Source: Hyphomicrobiales bacterium
Lineage (GTDB): Bacteria; Pseudomonadota; Alphaproteobacteria; Rhizobiales; OSC116
Reading direction: 5' to 3'
Assembly (NCBI GenBank): GCA_013214705.1
Contig: JABSRZ010000010.1
Span: 105,938-169,937 of the forward strand
DNA: 64,000 bases
Shown here in pieces: positions 16,990 to 26,165 of the stretch. A program made the translations under genes and the position numbers. Position 1 is the first letter of the stretch. Every line of letters begins with the position of its first letter. Under the pieces are notes generated by a model. The model saw only the letters and a program-made list of their open reading frames with translations, did not search any database and was not told the origin of the DNA.

Positions 16990-18156
16990 ATGACCTCGAC
17001 AAGTCATCAAACCCGCATAGCGGATATGGAAATCCTCCCGATCAATGCCTATTATACGCATCGGGAACGCTCGGCGATTGTATCGCGACCCGGCATCACC
17101 GAAACGCTGATAAAAATCACCTTGGAAAATGGCCTGATCGGTTGGGGTGAATCCACACGCTGCGCCGATTCCGGCGGTATTTTATCGGCGCTTAAAGCCA
17201 TGCGCCCGTTTGTCATTGGGCGCGACGTATTTAATGATGAGGCGATTCACAGAGACATATGGGTTGCCGGTGGTTGGCATTTGCAGCCGATGACAGCAAA
17301 TTTATCTTACGCCGGCATCGACATGGCACTTTGGGATCTAAAGGGTAAAATTGCCGGGCGGCCAATACATGACCTACTTGGCGGCCCTTTGCGCGACGAG
17401 GTCGACTATTATTATTACTTGCCGCTGACCAATGAAGCTGAACTGCGCACACTTTGCCGCGACGGTGTTGAGCGCGGTTTCAATGTTTTCTACATCAAAG
17501 TTGGCCTGAACGAAGCCGAGGAAGAGACCTTTTTGCAGCTGATCCGCGAGGAGATTGGGCCTAACCGCCAGATCAGGATTGACGCCAATCAGGCTTGGTC
17601 GATACCCGACGCTGTGCGTATAATCAACAGATGGCAAGAACTCATTGGAATTGACCTGATTGAAGCGCCAGTTAAGATCGATGATTTGACACAAATGTTG
17701 GATGTCAGAGCCCGAACCGGCGCCTCTATTTCAATTAATGAGGGGTTGTGGCATGAACCGGATATGCACCGAATTATTAATCAGCGCCCGGGCGATTATC
17801 TTTGTTTTTCAAGCTATTGGGTGGGGTCTGCACGGCGATTTATGTCGATGGCGTGGCTCTCTCATCACAAAGGTTGGAAAATCATCAAACACACCCATGG
17901 TGAATTAGGCCTTGCCGCCTTTATGGGCCAGCACCTTTTGCTTGCAGCTCCCAATACAGATGTAGGCCATCAGCACACGGCAGCTTGGATGAAGACTGAC
18001 ATAATTACCGAAAAACTCCCGCCGGCAACAACGCCGCGTTGGGGACGCATAACCAAGCCCGGGCTTGGTGTGGAAATTGATGAAGCCGCAGTGGCTGCAG
18101 CACATGCCGATTTCAAGGCCAACGGGCCGATTTCAATTCACGACCAAGAGAGTTGA
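16990..18156 (+). CDS. Enolase-superfamily dehydratase/racemase, specificity unknown
   Basis: 388 residues with the MR/MLE arrangement: an N-terminal capping domain ending in YAGIDMALWDLKGK, then the TIM barrel. The catalytic base region is FYIKVGL, the metal ligands are RIDANQAW, LIEAPV and SINEGLW, and the barrel-end His lies in KHTHGELGLAAF. Sugar-acid dehydration by proton abstraction next to the carboxylate is the usual role. It differs clearly from the second enolase member of this block (dgoD), so it should act on another acid, for example arabinonate, fuconate or a uronate product. AGGAG precedes the ATG. Confidence 0.8.
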   Translation: MTSTSHQTRIADMEILPINAYYTHRERSAIVSRPGITETLIKITLENGLIGWGESTRCADSGGILSALKAMRPFVIGRDVFNDEAIHRDIWVAGGWHLQPMTANLSYAGIDMALWDLKGKIAGRPIHDLLGGPLRDEVDYYYYLPLTNEAELRTLCRDGVERGFNVFYIKVGLNEAEEETFLQLIREEIGPNRQIRIDANQAWSIPDAVRIINRWQELIGIDLIEAPVKIDDLTQMLDVRARTGASISINEGLWHEPDMHRIINQRPGDYLCFSSYWVGSARRFMSMAWLSHHKGWKIIKHTHGELGLAAFMGQHLLLAAPNTDVGHQHTAAWMKTDIITEKLPPATTPRWGRITKPGLGVEIDEAAVAAAHADFKANGPISIHDQES

Positions 18157-18280
18157 CTAACCCTTAAAATCTTTAAACCATTGGAGGATAAAGAGTGCCA
18201 ACACTCGATTGACCCACAGGCGTTGCACAACTGAAATGGGTCGTCGAATATCTAGTCAAGTTGAAGGGTGAAGCAGGTGC

Positions 18281-18385
18281 AGGAGATAATTCTGCCATCA
18301 ATAAATTTGGGTCTGCTTGCGAGAAACGCCGGGTTATAGCTTCGCCGATTCCTTGCCCGGAACTTGTAATAATCGCGTAATCCAT
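18281..18385 (-). pseudogene. Decayed duplicate of the SDR N-terminus
   Basis: The minus-strand frame begins MDYAIITSSGQGIGEAITRR and continues to AELSP, which is the first 40 or so residues of the SDR at 16043-16819 (GRGIGEAIARRF...IAELSP) with substitutions and a small deletion. After AELSP homology ends. The upstream DNA (18385-18480) is likewise a copy of 16820-16900. The remaining 18157-18280 shows nothing else. The event copied the divergent promoter to the front of the transporter genes and left this broken coding end behind. Confidence 0.82.
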
Positions 18386-18426
18386 TGTAATTGTTACATT
18401 TTTGGAATCATCAAAGTTTTGTTTGA

Positions 18427-18445
18427 CTTTATAAGATAAACAGAT
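18427..18445. promoter_or_regulatory. Predicted DgoR-like operator, site 3, transporter promoter
   Basis: CTTTATAAGATAAACAGAT on the plus strand is identical over 19 bp to site 2. TTGACT at 18423-18428 overlaps its edge as a -35 element, with AT-rich TATAAA about 22 bp on. It drives the binding-protein gene at 18487 and sits in the duplicated DNA, so operator and promoter were acquired together. Confidence 0.65.
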
Positions 18446-18486
18446 AATAGTATAAAAGCAATTTTAATCAACAAAGGGAGAATACA

Positions 18487-19473
18487 ATGAAACGACTAAA
18501 ACTTAACCAAAAAATTATTGGGGTGGCACTTGCTTCGCTTGTGGCCACAACTATGGTTTCCAGCGCTGCGATGGCTGCTGAAAAAGAAATTGTCGCAATC
18601 TACAAAAGTGGAACTCAGCAATATTTCATCGATCAGGGCGAAGGTTTTACTGCCGCTGCTGAAGCGTTGGGCTATTCTGCAAAAATCATTAATGTAGAAA
18701 TGGATGCTAACTTGGCCATTACCGCTGTTTCAGATGCCATTGCATCAGGCGCAAAAGGCATTGCAATCACCGCTCCAGATCAATCACTAGGTGCTGCGTT
18801 ATCCGTTGCAACTGCTGAAGCTGGTGTGCTTATGGTGGCAACAGATGATCCATTGACTGATAGCGACGGCAATGCCGTTCCATTTGTTGGCTTTGATGGC
18901 GTGGCTATGGGTACTGAAGTTGGTAAGAGTGCCGCTAGTTTGCTAAAAGCTTCTGGTTGGCTAGATAGTGCAAGCTATGGCGTGCTGAGTGTTGAAGTTC
19001 AAACATTGTCAGTTTGTAATGACAGAACTGATGCTGCAAAAGTACAAGTTTTGGCAACTGGCGCAAGTGCAGATAGCATTGTTTCTGTGTCATATGACGG
19101 CACAACAGACGCTTCTCTAGCGGCTTCAGGCCCAGTTATAACCGCCAACCCAGGTGTCGATAAATGGGTTGTGTTTGCTTGTAATGACGAAGGTGTTCTT
19201 GGCGCGACAAACGCGTTACGTAATGCTGGTTTTGCCGCAGATGATGTGATCGCAGTTGGTCTTGGCGCTTATGAAGCTTGCCTACCTTGGAAAGCCGGAA
19301 TTCCATCTGGTTTCAAATCTGCACTATATCTTAGCGGTAAAGATGTAGGTAAAGCCGCTGCAGAAGCGTTGATTGAAAGCATCGAAAATGGTACAGATTT
19401 ACCACCATACTCGGTAGCTGATACAACCATCGTAGATCCTTCGAACTACGCTGATATCATGCCTTGTGGCTAA
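18487..19473 (+). CDS. Periplasmic sugar-binding protein of an arabinose/galactose-type ABC importer (AraF-like)
   Basis: 328 residues. A Sec signal peptide (basic start, hydrophobic IIGVALASLVATTMVS, cleavage after AMA) leads to a type-1 periplasmic-binding fold. ASGAKGIAITAPDQSLGAAL and VFACNDEGVLGATNALRNAGF closely parallel the segments of E. coli AraF (SGAKGFVICTPDPKLGSAI, NDSTVLGGVRA). It should deliver L-arabinose or a stereochemically related sugar (galactose, fucose) to the ATPase/permease encoded next. A strong hairpin follows it. Driven by the duplicated operator-promoter. Confidence 0.87.
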   Translation: MKRLKLNQKIIGVALASLVATTMVSSAAMAAEKEIVAIYKSGTQQYFIDQGEGFTAAAEALGYSAKIINVEMDANLAITAVSDAIASGAKGIAITAPDQSLGAALSVATAEAGVLMVATDDPLTDSDGNAVPFVGFDGVAMGTEVGKSAASLLKASGWLDSASYGVLSVEVQTLSVCNDRTDAAKVQVLATGASADSIVSVSYDGTTDASLAASGPVITANPGVDKWVVFACNDEGVLGATNALRNAGFAADDVIAVGLGAYEACLPWKAGIPSGFKSALYLSGKDVGKAAAEALIESIENGTDLPPYSVADTTIVDPSNYADIMPCG

Positions 19474-19480
19474 ACATTAA

Positions 19481-19507
19481 GGGGTGCGCTCTCGTTGAGC
19501 GCACCCC
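19481..19507 (+). terminator. Intercistronic hairpin after binding-protein gene
   Basis: GGGGTGCGCT, loop CTCGTTG, AGCGCACCCC: a perfect 10-bp stem between the binding-protein stop and the ATPase start. There is no T-run, so it is more likely an mRNA 3'-end stabiliser or partial attenuator, giving more binding protein than ATPase, than a full terminator. Confidence 0.75.
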
Positions 19508-19525
19508 ATTTCATGAGAGAATAAA

Positions 19526-21034
19526 ATGACATTAAAGACAACCCCAATTTTGGCTGTAAGTGGCGTCGGTAAATCCTTTCCTGGAGTTAAAGCATTAAGC
19601 AACGTTTCAATGGACGTTCATCCGGGAGAAGTTGTCGCATTTGTCGGAGAAAACGGTGCAGGCAAATCCACATTTCTAAAAATTCTTTGTGCCGAATATA
19701 GCCTTGACGAAGGAAATATCGACCTCGATGGTGTTAAATTAAACCATTGCACACCCCTTGATGCACGTGACGCGGGCTTGCGCCTGGTTCGTCAAGAACC
19801 CGAAATTATTGGTGACATTTCAGTGGCTGAAAACGTATTCATTGGTGAATATCCTCGGCTTAGTTTTGGCCGGGTCGATTTTCCGGGCATGCGCGCAACT
19901 GTTTTAGAATTGCTTGAGCGCTACGGCTTTGCCGGCATGATCGATATTAATGCACTGGGTAGGACACTATCACCCGCACAAATGCACATTGTCGAAATTC
20001 TTCGTGCCTTAAAAGACGGGGTAAAATTAGTCGCTTTTGATGAGCCAACTTCCTCGCTAACCAGCCGCGAAGTGGATAGACTATTTGGGTTAATTCGAAT
20101 TTTAAAATCCGAAGGGTTGGGCGTCATTTATGTTTCGCATCGCTTGCACGAGGTTATGGAAATTGCCGACCGCGTTGTGGTGCTAAAGGATGGCGTACTG
20201 ACCGGCGATTTGATGATTGAAGATACCTCCGAACCGGAAATTATTAAATTAATGGTCGGCCGGGAATTGGCGCACGGTTTTAATCGTGAAGAAACAACAA
20301 CCACTGAAGTGGTTTTGGAAGTTAACAATTTGCACAGCCAGTGGCACAACGACATCAGCTTTAAAATTCACGCTGGCGAAATTGTCGGCTTTGGCGGGTT
20401 GGTTGGCGCAGGGCGTACTGAATTGGCAAAAGTCCTGTTTGGAGAATACGCGAAAGAAAGCGGTGTTATCAAAATAAGCGGAGAGGTGAAAAACATTCGA
20501 AACCCTTCAGATGCCATCGCCGCAAATATTGGGTTGATTCCTGAGGACCGAAAAGGTGAGGGGCTAATTCTTGTCCGATCGCTGATTGAAAACGCTTCAA
20601 TGGCGGTTTTTTCGAAGCTCTCACGCTTTGGCATATTACGCAATCGCGATATGGTTACCACAGTGTCACCTTATATCAAGCAGCTGGAGATTAAGACCCC
20701 GAGCCTAGATCAGGTGGTTGGGAAATTGTCTGGTGGCAACCAACAAAAAGTAGTTTTAGCCCGCTGGCTGGCCGCAAAACCAAAATTGTTGATACTTGAT
20801 GAACCCACACGCGCAGTCGATGTTGGTGCAAAGGCAGAAATTTACCGCTTGATCGATGACCTTGCTAAAAAGGGTATGGCCATCATGTTGATATCTTCAG
20901 AAATGCCTGAATTATTATCAATGTCCGATCGCATCATTGTTATGTGCGACGGAAAAATTTCAAAGCCGATTGAAAAGATAGACGCCACCGAAGAGGCAAT
21001 CGTTAACTATGCACTTGGCACGGCGACTAATTAA
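19526..21034 (+). CDS. Sugar ABC transporter ATPase with two nucleotide-binding domains (AraG-like)
   Basis: 502 residues, two tandem ABC domains. The first has Walker A GENGAGKST, an ABC signature variant LSPAQMHIVEI and Walker B VAFDEPTSSL. The second has a degenerate P-loop GGLVGAGRTELAK, signature LSGGNQQKV and Walker B LLILDEPTRAVDVG. This is the RbsA/AraG/MglA layout. Energises import with the neighbouring binding protein and permease from the cytoplasmic face. Confidence 0.93.
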   Translation: MTLKTTPILAVSGVGKSFPGVKALSNVSMDVHPGEVVAFVGENGAGKSTFLKILCAEYSLDEGNIDLDGVKLNHCTPLDARDAGLRLVRQEPEIIGDISVAENVFIGEYPRLSFGRVDFPGMRATVLELLERYGFAGMIDINALGRTLSPAQMHIVEILRALKDGVKLVAFDEPTSSLTSREVDRLFGLIRILKSEGLGVIYVSHRLHEVMEIADRVVVLKDGVLTGDLMIEDTSEPEIIKLMVGRELAHGFNREETTTTEVVLEVNNLHSQWHNDISFKIHAGEIVGFGGLVGAGRTELAKVLFGEYAKESGVIKISGEVKNIRNPSDAIAANIGLIPEDRKGEGLILVRSLIENASMAVFSKLSRFGILRNRDMVTTVSPYIKQLEIKTPSLDQVVGKLSGGNQQKVVLARWLAAKPKLLILDEPTRAVDVGAKAEIYRLIDDLAKKGMAIMLISSEMPELLSMSDRIIVMCDGKISKPIEKIDATEEAIVNYALGTATN

Positions 21035-21057
21035 AATTTAGAATAATGGAGACAGAT

Positions 21058-22122
21058 ATGAGCTTAACAAAAAATTCAAATAATTCACTTTCCGCGGGGA
21101 AGTTTTTTAAAAACGTGGGCCGCGTTACCAATTATATAGGGGCAGAAAACTTGTCACTAATTATCGCATTGATAGTGATGGTTGTGCTCATCAATTCTCA
21201 GACAGAATATTTCTTTTCGGGACGTAATATATTTAACATCGGCCAAAACATGGCGGTTGTAGGGGTGATAGCGGTCGGCATGACATTTGTAATTGTTTCT
21301 GCTGGGTTGGATATTTCGGTTGGCTCCATTGCTGGTTGTGCTTCGGTTATCTGTGCGCTGGTGGTTACGCAACTGGGCTCTGTTCCCGGTGGTGTGGTTT
21401 TGGGTATCACCATTGGCGTGGCATTAGGTATGGTCAACGCGACCATCATTAGTATTTTACGGGTTAACCCGGTTGTGGCGACCTTAGCCACATTCTCGGC
21501 ATTCCGTGGGGTTGCATTTTTAATTGCACCCGGTGGCAGATCAATTGGCGTGCTTGACCCATCATTAGGCTATTTGGGTTCAGGCCGCTTATTGCAATTT
21601 GGTGATTTCCCGGGTATTCCGGTGGCTTTTATGATTTTGGTAATTGTTGCTGTCGGCGCGCATTTCGTGATGACTTCAACGGTTTTTGGGCGCTCGATTT
21701 ATTCGATGGGTGGCAACCCGGTGGCTGCACGTCTTGCTGGCATAAATCTAACTAAAATGCGCTATGCAATTTATGCCATTGCCGGTTCACTTGCTGGTTT
21801 GGCCGGTGTAATTGTTACCGCGCGTACAAGTTCTGGGCAGCCAGCATCTGGTACACAAGGTTTGGAACTTGAAGCCATAACGGCGGTGTTCCTTGGTGGT
21901 GCATTGCTTGCGGGCGGTAAAGGCACCATTGTGGGAACTATGCTTGCCGTATTGCTTTTGGCAACCTTGTCCAACGGCATGAATTTACTGGGCATACCGA
22001 CATTTTATCAGCTAGTGGCCAAGGGCTTGCTTTTGGTAGTTGCGGTGGCTATTGGCCAATGGCGGATGGCACGTTCAGAACGCATACAGGCCAAAGTTGC
22101 AGCGGCCGGTGGTGATGACTAA
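21058..22122 (+). CDS. Sugar ABC transporter permease (AraH/RbsC-like)
   Basis: 354 residues with eight to ten hydrophobic segments. VIVSAGLDISVGSIAG is the family hallmark, then FGRSIYSMGGNPVAARLAGIN and FLGGALLAGGKGTIVGTMLA. An ATG at 21046 is in frame, but it overlaps the ribosome-binding site of the ATG at 21058 (TGGAG, 6 nt away), which I take as the start. Forms the membrane channel for the AraF-like importer. Its stop codon shares a base with the next start. Confidence 0.92.
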   Translation: MSLTKNSNNSLSAGKFFKNVGRVTNYIGAENLSLIIALIVMVVLINSQTEYFFSGRNIFNIGQNMAVVGVIAVGMTFVIVSAGLDISVGSIAGCASVICALVVTQLGSVPGGVVLGITIGVALGMVNATIISILRVNPVVATLATFSAFRGVAFLIAPGGRSIGVLDPSLGYLGSGRLLQFGDFPGIPVAFMILVIVAVGAHFVMTSTVFGRSIYSMGGNPVAARLAGINLTKMRYAIYAIAGSLAGLAGVIVTARTSSGQPASGTQGLELEAITAVFLGGALLAGGKGTIVGTMLAVLLLATLSNGMNLLGIPTFYQLVAKGLLLVVAVAIGQWRMARSERIQAKVAAAGGDD

Positions 22123-22964
22123 TGGCATCAGGATCTGTCCAACTGCAAAATGAGATGATTGCGATTACACTCGAACCAGATTTTGGCGCCCGTGTAACCT
22201 CTCTTGTCGACCTGCAAACCGGGCGTAACTGGTTGGTTGCCGGTGAGCTAAATGGCAGCCAAAAAGATGACGCCGTGTTTGGCGGGCAGCAAGCTTGTGG
22301 ATGGGATGAATGCTTTCCAACGGTTGCGCCTTGTGCTTCAGAGCAGTGGAACCGAAATTTACGCGATCATGGCGACATGTGGGGCAGGCCATGGGCAACA
22401 AATGTAAAGGAGCAGGCTGTTCATTGCGAGTATGCCGGATCTGGGTTTGAGTTTGACCGAATAATTAACCTAGTTGGAAATAGCTTGGTGGTTGATTATC
22501 AGGTCAAAAATATTTCTTCGGCAAGAATTCCATATTTGTGGAGTCAACATTGTCTTTTGGCTGCCGAACCGGGCGAAAACATTGTGTTGGATGGCATTGA
22601 GAATTTAACCGGGCGAGATGGCGCACCAGATTTGCAGCCAATTCGGTCGGTTGATGCAAATTATGCCTCTAAATCTTACAGCCGGGTAAAACAGCGGGCG
22701 AGTGTGGGTATTGACGGAGCTAACGAGAATATCAGAATATCTTGGTTAGCTACTGACCTGCCGTTTTTTGGCTTATGGCTAGACTTTGGCGGTTGGCCGG
22801 CAGATGGGCCTGTTCACCAAATAGCGTTCGAGCCGACAACCGCTCCGGCGGATGACCTAAACGAAGCCATTGAAAAATCGAACGAAGTTTGGCTTGCACC
22901 TAGCGAGACCCGTAGCTGGCAGGTAATTTTCGAGTTAAACGCAAATACAAATAAAGGAGGCTGA
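22122..22964 (+). CDS. Galactose-mutarotase-like protein
   Basis: 280 residues of the beta-sandwich aldose epimerase superfamily: MIAITLEPDFGARVTSLVD at the start, GGQQACGWDECFPTV, then DHGDMWGRPW with the conserved His, and IAFEPTT near the end supplying a Glu. Members interconvert anomers of aldoses or act on related sugars. Its direct coupling to the permease (TAATG) suggests it prepares the imported sugar. A homologous but distinct protein lies in block 3 (59478-60512). Confidence 0.78.
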   Translation: MASGSVQLQNEMIAITLEPDFGARVTSLVDLQTGRNWLVAGELNGSQKDDAVFGGQQACGWDECFPTVAPCASEQWNRNLRDHGDMWGRPWATNVKEQAVHCEYAGSGFEFDRIINLVGNSLVVDYQVKNISSARIPYLWSQHCLLAAEPGENIVLDGIENLTGRDGAPDLQPIRSVDANYASKSYSRVKQRASVGIDGANENIRISWLATDLPFFGLWLDFGGWPADGPVHQIAFEPTTAPADDLNEAIEKSNEVWLAPSETRSWQVIFELNANTNKGG

Positions 22965-22965
22965 A

Positions 22966-23754
22966 ATGTCTAATGAAGATGATATTCTATTCAAAGTGGA
23001 AAACGGAATTGCCTTTATAACGCTCAACCGACCAGCAAAAATGAATGCTATTACCGCAGCCATGGGCGGTCAAATTGCAGCATACGCCAAGCAAATTGAC
23101 GCTGACGACAATATTAAAGTTTTAGTGATTGATGGCGCGGGCGACCGTGCCTTTTCATCTGGCAGCGATGTGAATGCGCTCGACGACCTAGGAACGGCTT
23201 GGGATGGGCGCAACCGGGCAGATTATGACCGTGATTATATCGCCCCGCTGCTAGGGCTTAGAAAACCAGCAATTGCCGCCATAGATGGCTATTGTCTGGG
23301 TGGCGGGCTGGAAGTGGCGATTTGTTGCGATATTCGTATTGCGACCCGTCGCTCCTCGTTTGGCGCGCCCGAAGTTCAGCGTGGATGGCATGCCGGCAGT
23401 GGCAATACATCTATATTGCCGCGCTTAATTGGCTACGGAAATGCCGCGTATTGGATATTAACTGGCGACCTTTACCCCGCCGAAGAGGCCCATCGTGTTG
23501 GTTTTGTGCAAGTGTTGAGCGAACCTGAAGACCTAATGCAGGAAGTTTTGAGAATAGCCACACGTTTGGCAAACAACCCGCCAATTGCTGTGCAATCGGC
23601 TAAAAATATAATTAAGCAAAGCCAAGGTACATCGATTGCCCAAGGCCTATCGTGGGAAAATGATGGCTATACGCTTTGCATGATGACGCAAGACGCACGT
23701 GAAGGCATGGCGGCTTTCGCTGAAAAACGCACACCCAAATTTACAGGGAAATAA
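22966..23754 (+). CDS. Enoyl-CoA hydratase/isomerase (crotonase) family protein
   Basis: 262 residues of the crotonase fold: ITLNRPAKMNAITAAM, FSSGSDVNALDD (first oxyanion loop), AIDGYCLGGGLEVAICCDIRIA (second). The usual catalytic Glu position reads GAPEVQRGWHAGSG. It acts on an acyl-CoA, which is unexpected in a sugar operon; with the CoA-transferase next door it suggests a CoA-bound intermediate. A ribosome-binding site AAGGAGG precedes the ATG. The actual substrate is unknown. Confidence 0.82.
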   Translation: MSNEDDILFKVENGIAFITLNRPAKMNAITAAMGGQIAAYAKQIDADDNIKVLVIDGAGDRAFSSGSDVNALDDLGTAWDGRNRADYDRDYIAPLLGLRKPAIAAIDGYCLGGGLEVAICCDIRIATRRSSFGAPEVQRGWHAGSGNTSILPRLIGYGNAAYWILTGDLYPAEEAHRVGFVQVLSEPEDLMQEVLRIATRLANNPPIAVQSAKNIIKQSQGTSIAQGLSWENDGYTLCMMTQDAREGMAAFAEKRTPKFTGK

Positions 23755-23759
23755 ATTTA

Positions 23760-25019
23760 ATGAATAACCAAACGCCAAAAACTACCATTGACGACACAAA
23801 CCGTGCTCCCCTCGAAGGGTTGCGTGTATTGGACTTGACCATTGCTATGGCCGGGCCGCTTTGCACGCAACGCCTTGGTGAGATGGGCGCCGATGTGACC
23901 AAAATTGAAGCGCCAGGAGGTGGGGATTTTTCGCGTCATGCGCCCATGGCTGGCGTCACAAAATTTGGCGACTCGACTTGTTATGTAACCTTAAACCAGA
24001 ACAAAAAATCGCTGGTGCTCAACCTTAAATCGGCAGCGGGCAAAGCCACATTATACAAATTGGTCGAGCAAGCCGATGTTTTGATTCAAAATTTTAGGCC
24101 AAGCGTGGCTGGTAAATTAGGCATAGATTATGCAACTTTGTCGGCCATTAACCCAGCTCTCGTTTATGGTTCAATTAATGGTTATGGAGACGAAGGCCCG
24201 CTAAAAGACCGGCCGGGCCAAGATCTTTTGTTGCAAAGCTTTACCGGATTAACATTAAACGGCGGCCGCGCAGATGGATTGCCGCAAGCCAGCCCACTTT
24301 ATATGGTTGATGTCACGGCTTCTCACATGGTTTGTGAAGGTGTGTTGGCAGCCCTTGTTGCCAGAGGCATTACTGGTAGGGGCCAAGAAGTAAAAGTTAC
24401 CATGTTGGGCGCAATTATGGAAATGCAATGCCAAGAAATAGGCACCTACCTTGCCTCAGAATCTCCTCCTGTCAGGGGCACATCGCCGCAAGTTTCAATC
24501 TATCAAGAACCACCCTATGGCATTTACCAGTGCTTAGACGGTTTTTTTGCCATCGCCCAAGCCGATTTGGATACACTTGCCGATGCATTAAATTTACCGA
24601 AATTATCTGCCATGAAATCTGCGCGGCCAGACCATAGCGATGGCCGTTTAGTCGCAACATGGCGCGATGATATATATGACATTGTAGCCAAACACCTAAA
24701 AGGCAATACCGCTAAACATTGGGATGATTTGCTCGCGCCGTTAGGCGTATGGTGCATGATTGTCAACGATTACAAAGCCTTTCTAAATCACCCGCAAACC
24801 CAAAATATGCTGGTAAAAATGCATCATCCAGTGGGTGGTGGCTATACCGCAGTTGGTCCAGCCATCAAATTTTCAGGATATCCATCACCTTCATTGTCAC
24901 CAGCGCCGGCTTACGGCAAAGACAGTGAGACGGTGTTGGCATCATTTGGCTTTAGTGAGGCTGAATATTCTGAGTTAATACAATCTGGTGCTGTGCACAG
25001 TGCGAAAGTCGAAAAATGA
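23760..25019 (+). CDS. CaiB/BaiF family (class III) CoA-transferase
   Basis: 419 residues: GLRVLDLTIAMAGPLCTQRLGEMGADVTKIEAP, then LNLKSAAGK and LIQNFRPSVAGKLGIDY. The catalytic Asp lies in DRPGQDLLLQS, as in formyl-CoA transferase. It moves CoA between carboxylic acids without acyl-enzyme free intermediates. It lies 5 nt after the crotonase gene and overlaps dgoD by 4 bp, so the acid activated is probably made in this pathway. A distant homologue is at 58260 in block 3. Confidence 0.88.
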   Translation: MNNQTPKTTIDDTNRAPLEGLRVLDLTIAMAGPLCTQRLGEMGADVTKIEAPGGGDFSRHAPMAGVTKFGDSTCYVTLNQNKKSLVLNLKSAAGKATLYKLVEQADVLIQNFRPSVAGKLGIDYATLSAINPALVYGSINGYGDEGPLKDRPGQDLLLQSFTGLTLNGGRADGLPQASPLYMVDVTASHMVCEGVLAALVARGITGRGQEVKVTMLGAIMEMQCQEIGTYLASESPPVRGTSPQVSIYQEPPYGIYQCLDGFFAIAQADLDTLADALNLPKLSAMKSARPDHSDGRLVATWRDDIYDIVAKHLKGNTAKHWDDLLAPLGVWCMIVNDYKAFLNHPQTQNMLVKMHHPVGGGYTAVGPAIKFSGYPSPSLSPAPAYGKDSETVLASFGFSEAEYSELIQSGAVHSAKVEK

Positions 25020-26164
25020 AAATTACTGCGTTGAAAACATATTTGGTGCCGCCACGTTGGTTATTCCTAAAAATTGAAACCGATGAAGGTTTGGTTGGCT
25101 GGGGTGAACCCGTTTTAGAAGGCCATGCCGAAACACTTGCGGCAAAAATATCCGAAATGGAAGATTTTTTAATCGGTGCAAATCCGCTAAATATCGAAGA
25201 CATTTGGCAAAGCCTATACCGCAATGGCTGTTATCGTGGTGGCCCGGTATTAATGAGCGCCATTTCAGGTGTTGATATGGCCCTATGGGATATCAAAGGA
25301 CGGCATCATAATGCACCTATCCACGCTTTGATGGGCGGGGCAGTGCGTCAAAAAATTCGCAGTTATTGTTGGATTGGTGGCGACCGGCCGACAGGCTTAA
25401 TTGATGGCGCTAAAAACTTAATCGCTCAGGGTTATAACGCGGCTAAATTTAATATTTGTAGCGAATTGAAGATTGTCGACAGCTATAAGAAAATAGACAC
25501 CATCGTGCAACAAATGTCGGATTTGCGCAGCGCCGTCGGCAAAGATTTTGATTTGGCGTTTGATTTTCATGGGCGGGTGCATGCACCGATGGCAAAAGTC
25601 TTATTGCATGAGCTTGAACATCTGCGGCCGTTATTTGTCGAAGATGCGGTCGTTTCCACCCAAATAGACACGATGGCAGATTTAGCACGCTCAACCTCTA
25701 TCCCGCTGGCCATTGGCGAGCGTTTGCATTCACGCTATGATTTTAAACAGGTGTTTGAAAAGCGGGCTGCGAGCATTGTTAACCCAGACGTCGCCCATGT
25801 TGGCGGCATTTCAGAGATGGTGCGCATTGGTCATTGGGCCGAGGCATATGATATTGCGCTTGCGCCGCATTGCCCTTTAGGGCCGATCGCATTGGCCGCC
25901 AGTTTGCAAATTGATGCCCTGTGCCATAACGCGTTCATTCAAGAGCAAAGCCTTGGCATTCATTATAATGAGGGCAACGACTTAAACGATTACACCTTGC
26001 CAGATCAAGGTTTTAATTTGGTGGGCGGATGTTTAAGCATTCCGACTGGGCCGGGGCTTGGTATTGAAATTAATGAGGCGTTCGTAATTGAGCAATCCAA
26101 AATTGGCCATCGTTGGCGCGCGCCAGTTTGGCGGCACGATGATGGTGCCATTGCGGAGTGGTAA
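25016..26164 (+). CDS. dgoD: D-galactonate dehydratase (DgoD-like)
   Basis: 382 residues, enolase superfamily. DgoD marks are present: LAFDFHGRVH (metal Asp plus the catalytic His two residues on), FVEDAVV, AIGERLHSRYDF, and ALAPHCPLGPIALAASLQ with the second catalytic His. FIQEQSLGIHYNEG near the end is also characteristic. Converts D-galactonate to 2-keto-3-deoxygalactonate, the entry to the De Ley-Doudoroff route completed by the next two sugar genes. ATGA overlap with the CoA-transferase. Confidence 0.9.
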   Translation: MKITALKTYLVPPRWLFLKIETDEGLVGWGEPVLEGHAETLAAKISEMEDFLIGANPLNIEDIWQSLYRNGCYRGGPVLMSAISGVDMALWDIKGRHHNAPIHALMGGAVRQKIRSYCWIGGDRPTGLIDGAKNLIAQGYNAAKFNICSELKIVDSYKKIDTIVQQMSDLRSAVGKDFDLAFDFHGRVHAPMAKVLLHELEHLRPLFVEDAVVSTQIDTMADLARSTSIPLAIGERLHSRYDFKQVFEKRAASIVNPDVAHVGGISEMVRIGHWAEAYDIALAPHCPLGPIALAASLQIDALCHNAFIQEQSLGIHYNEGNDLNDYTLPDQGFNLVGGCLSIPTGPGLGIEINEAFVIEQSKIGHRWRAPVWRHDDGAIAEW

Positions 26165-26165
26165 T

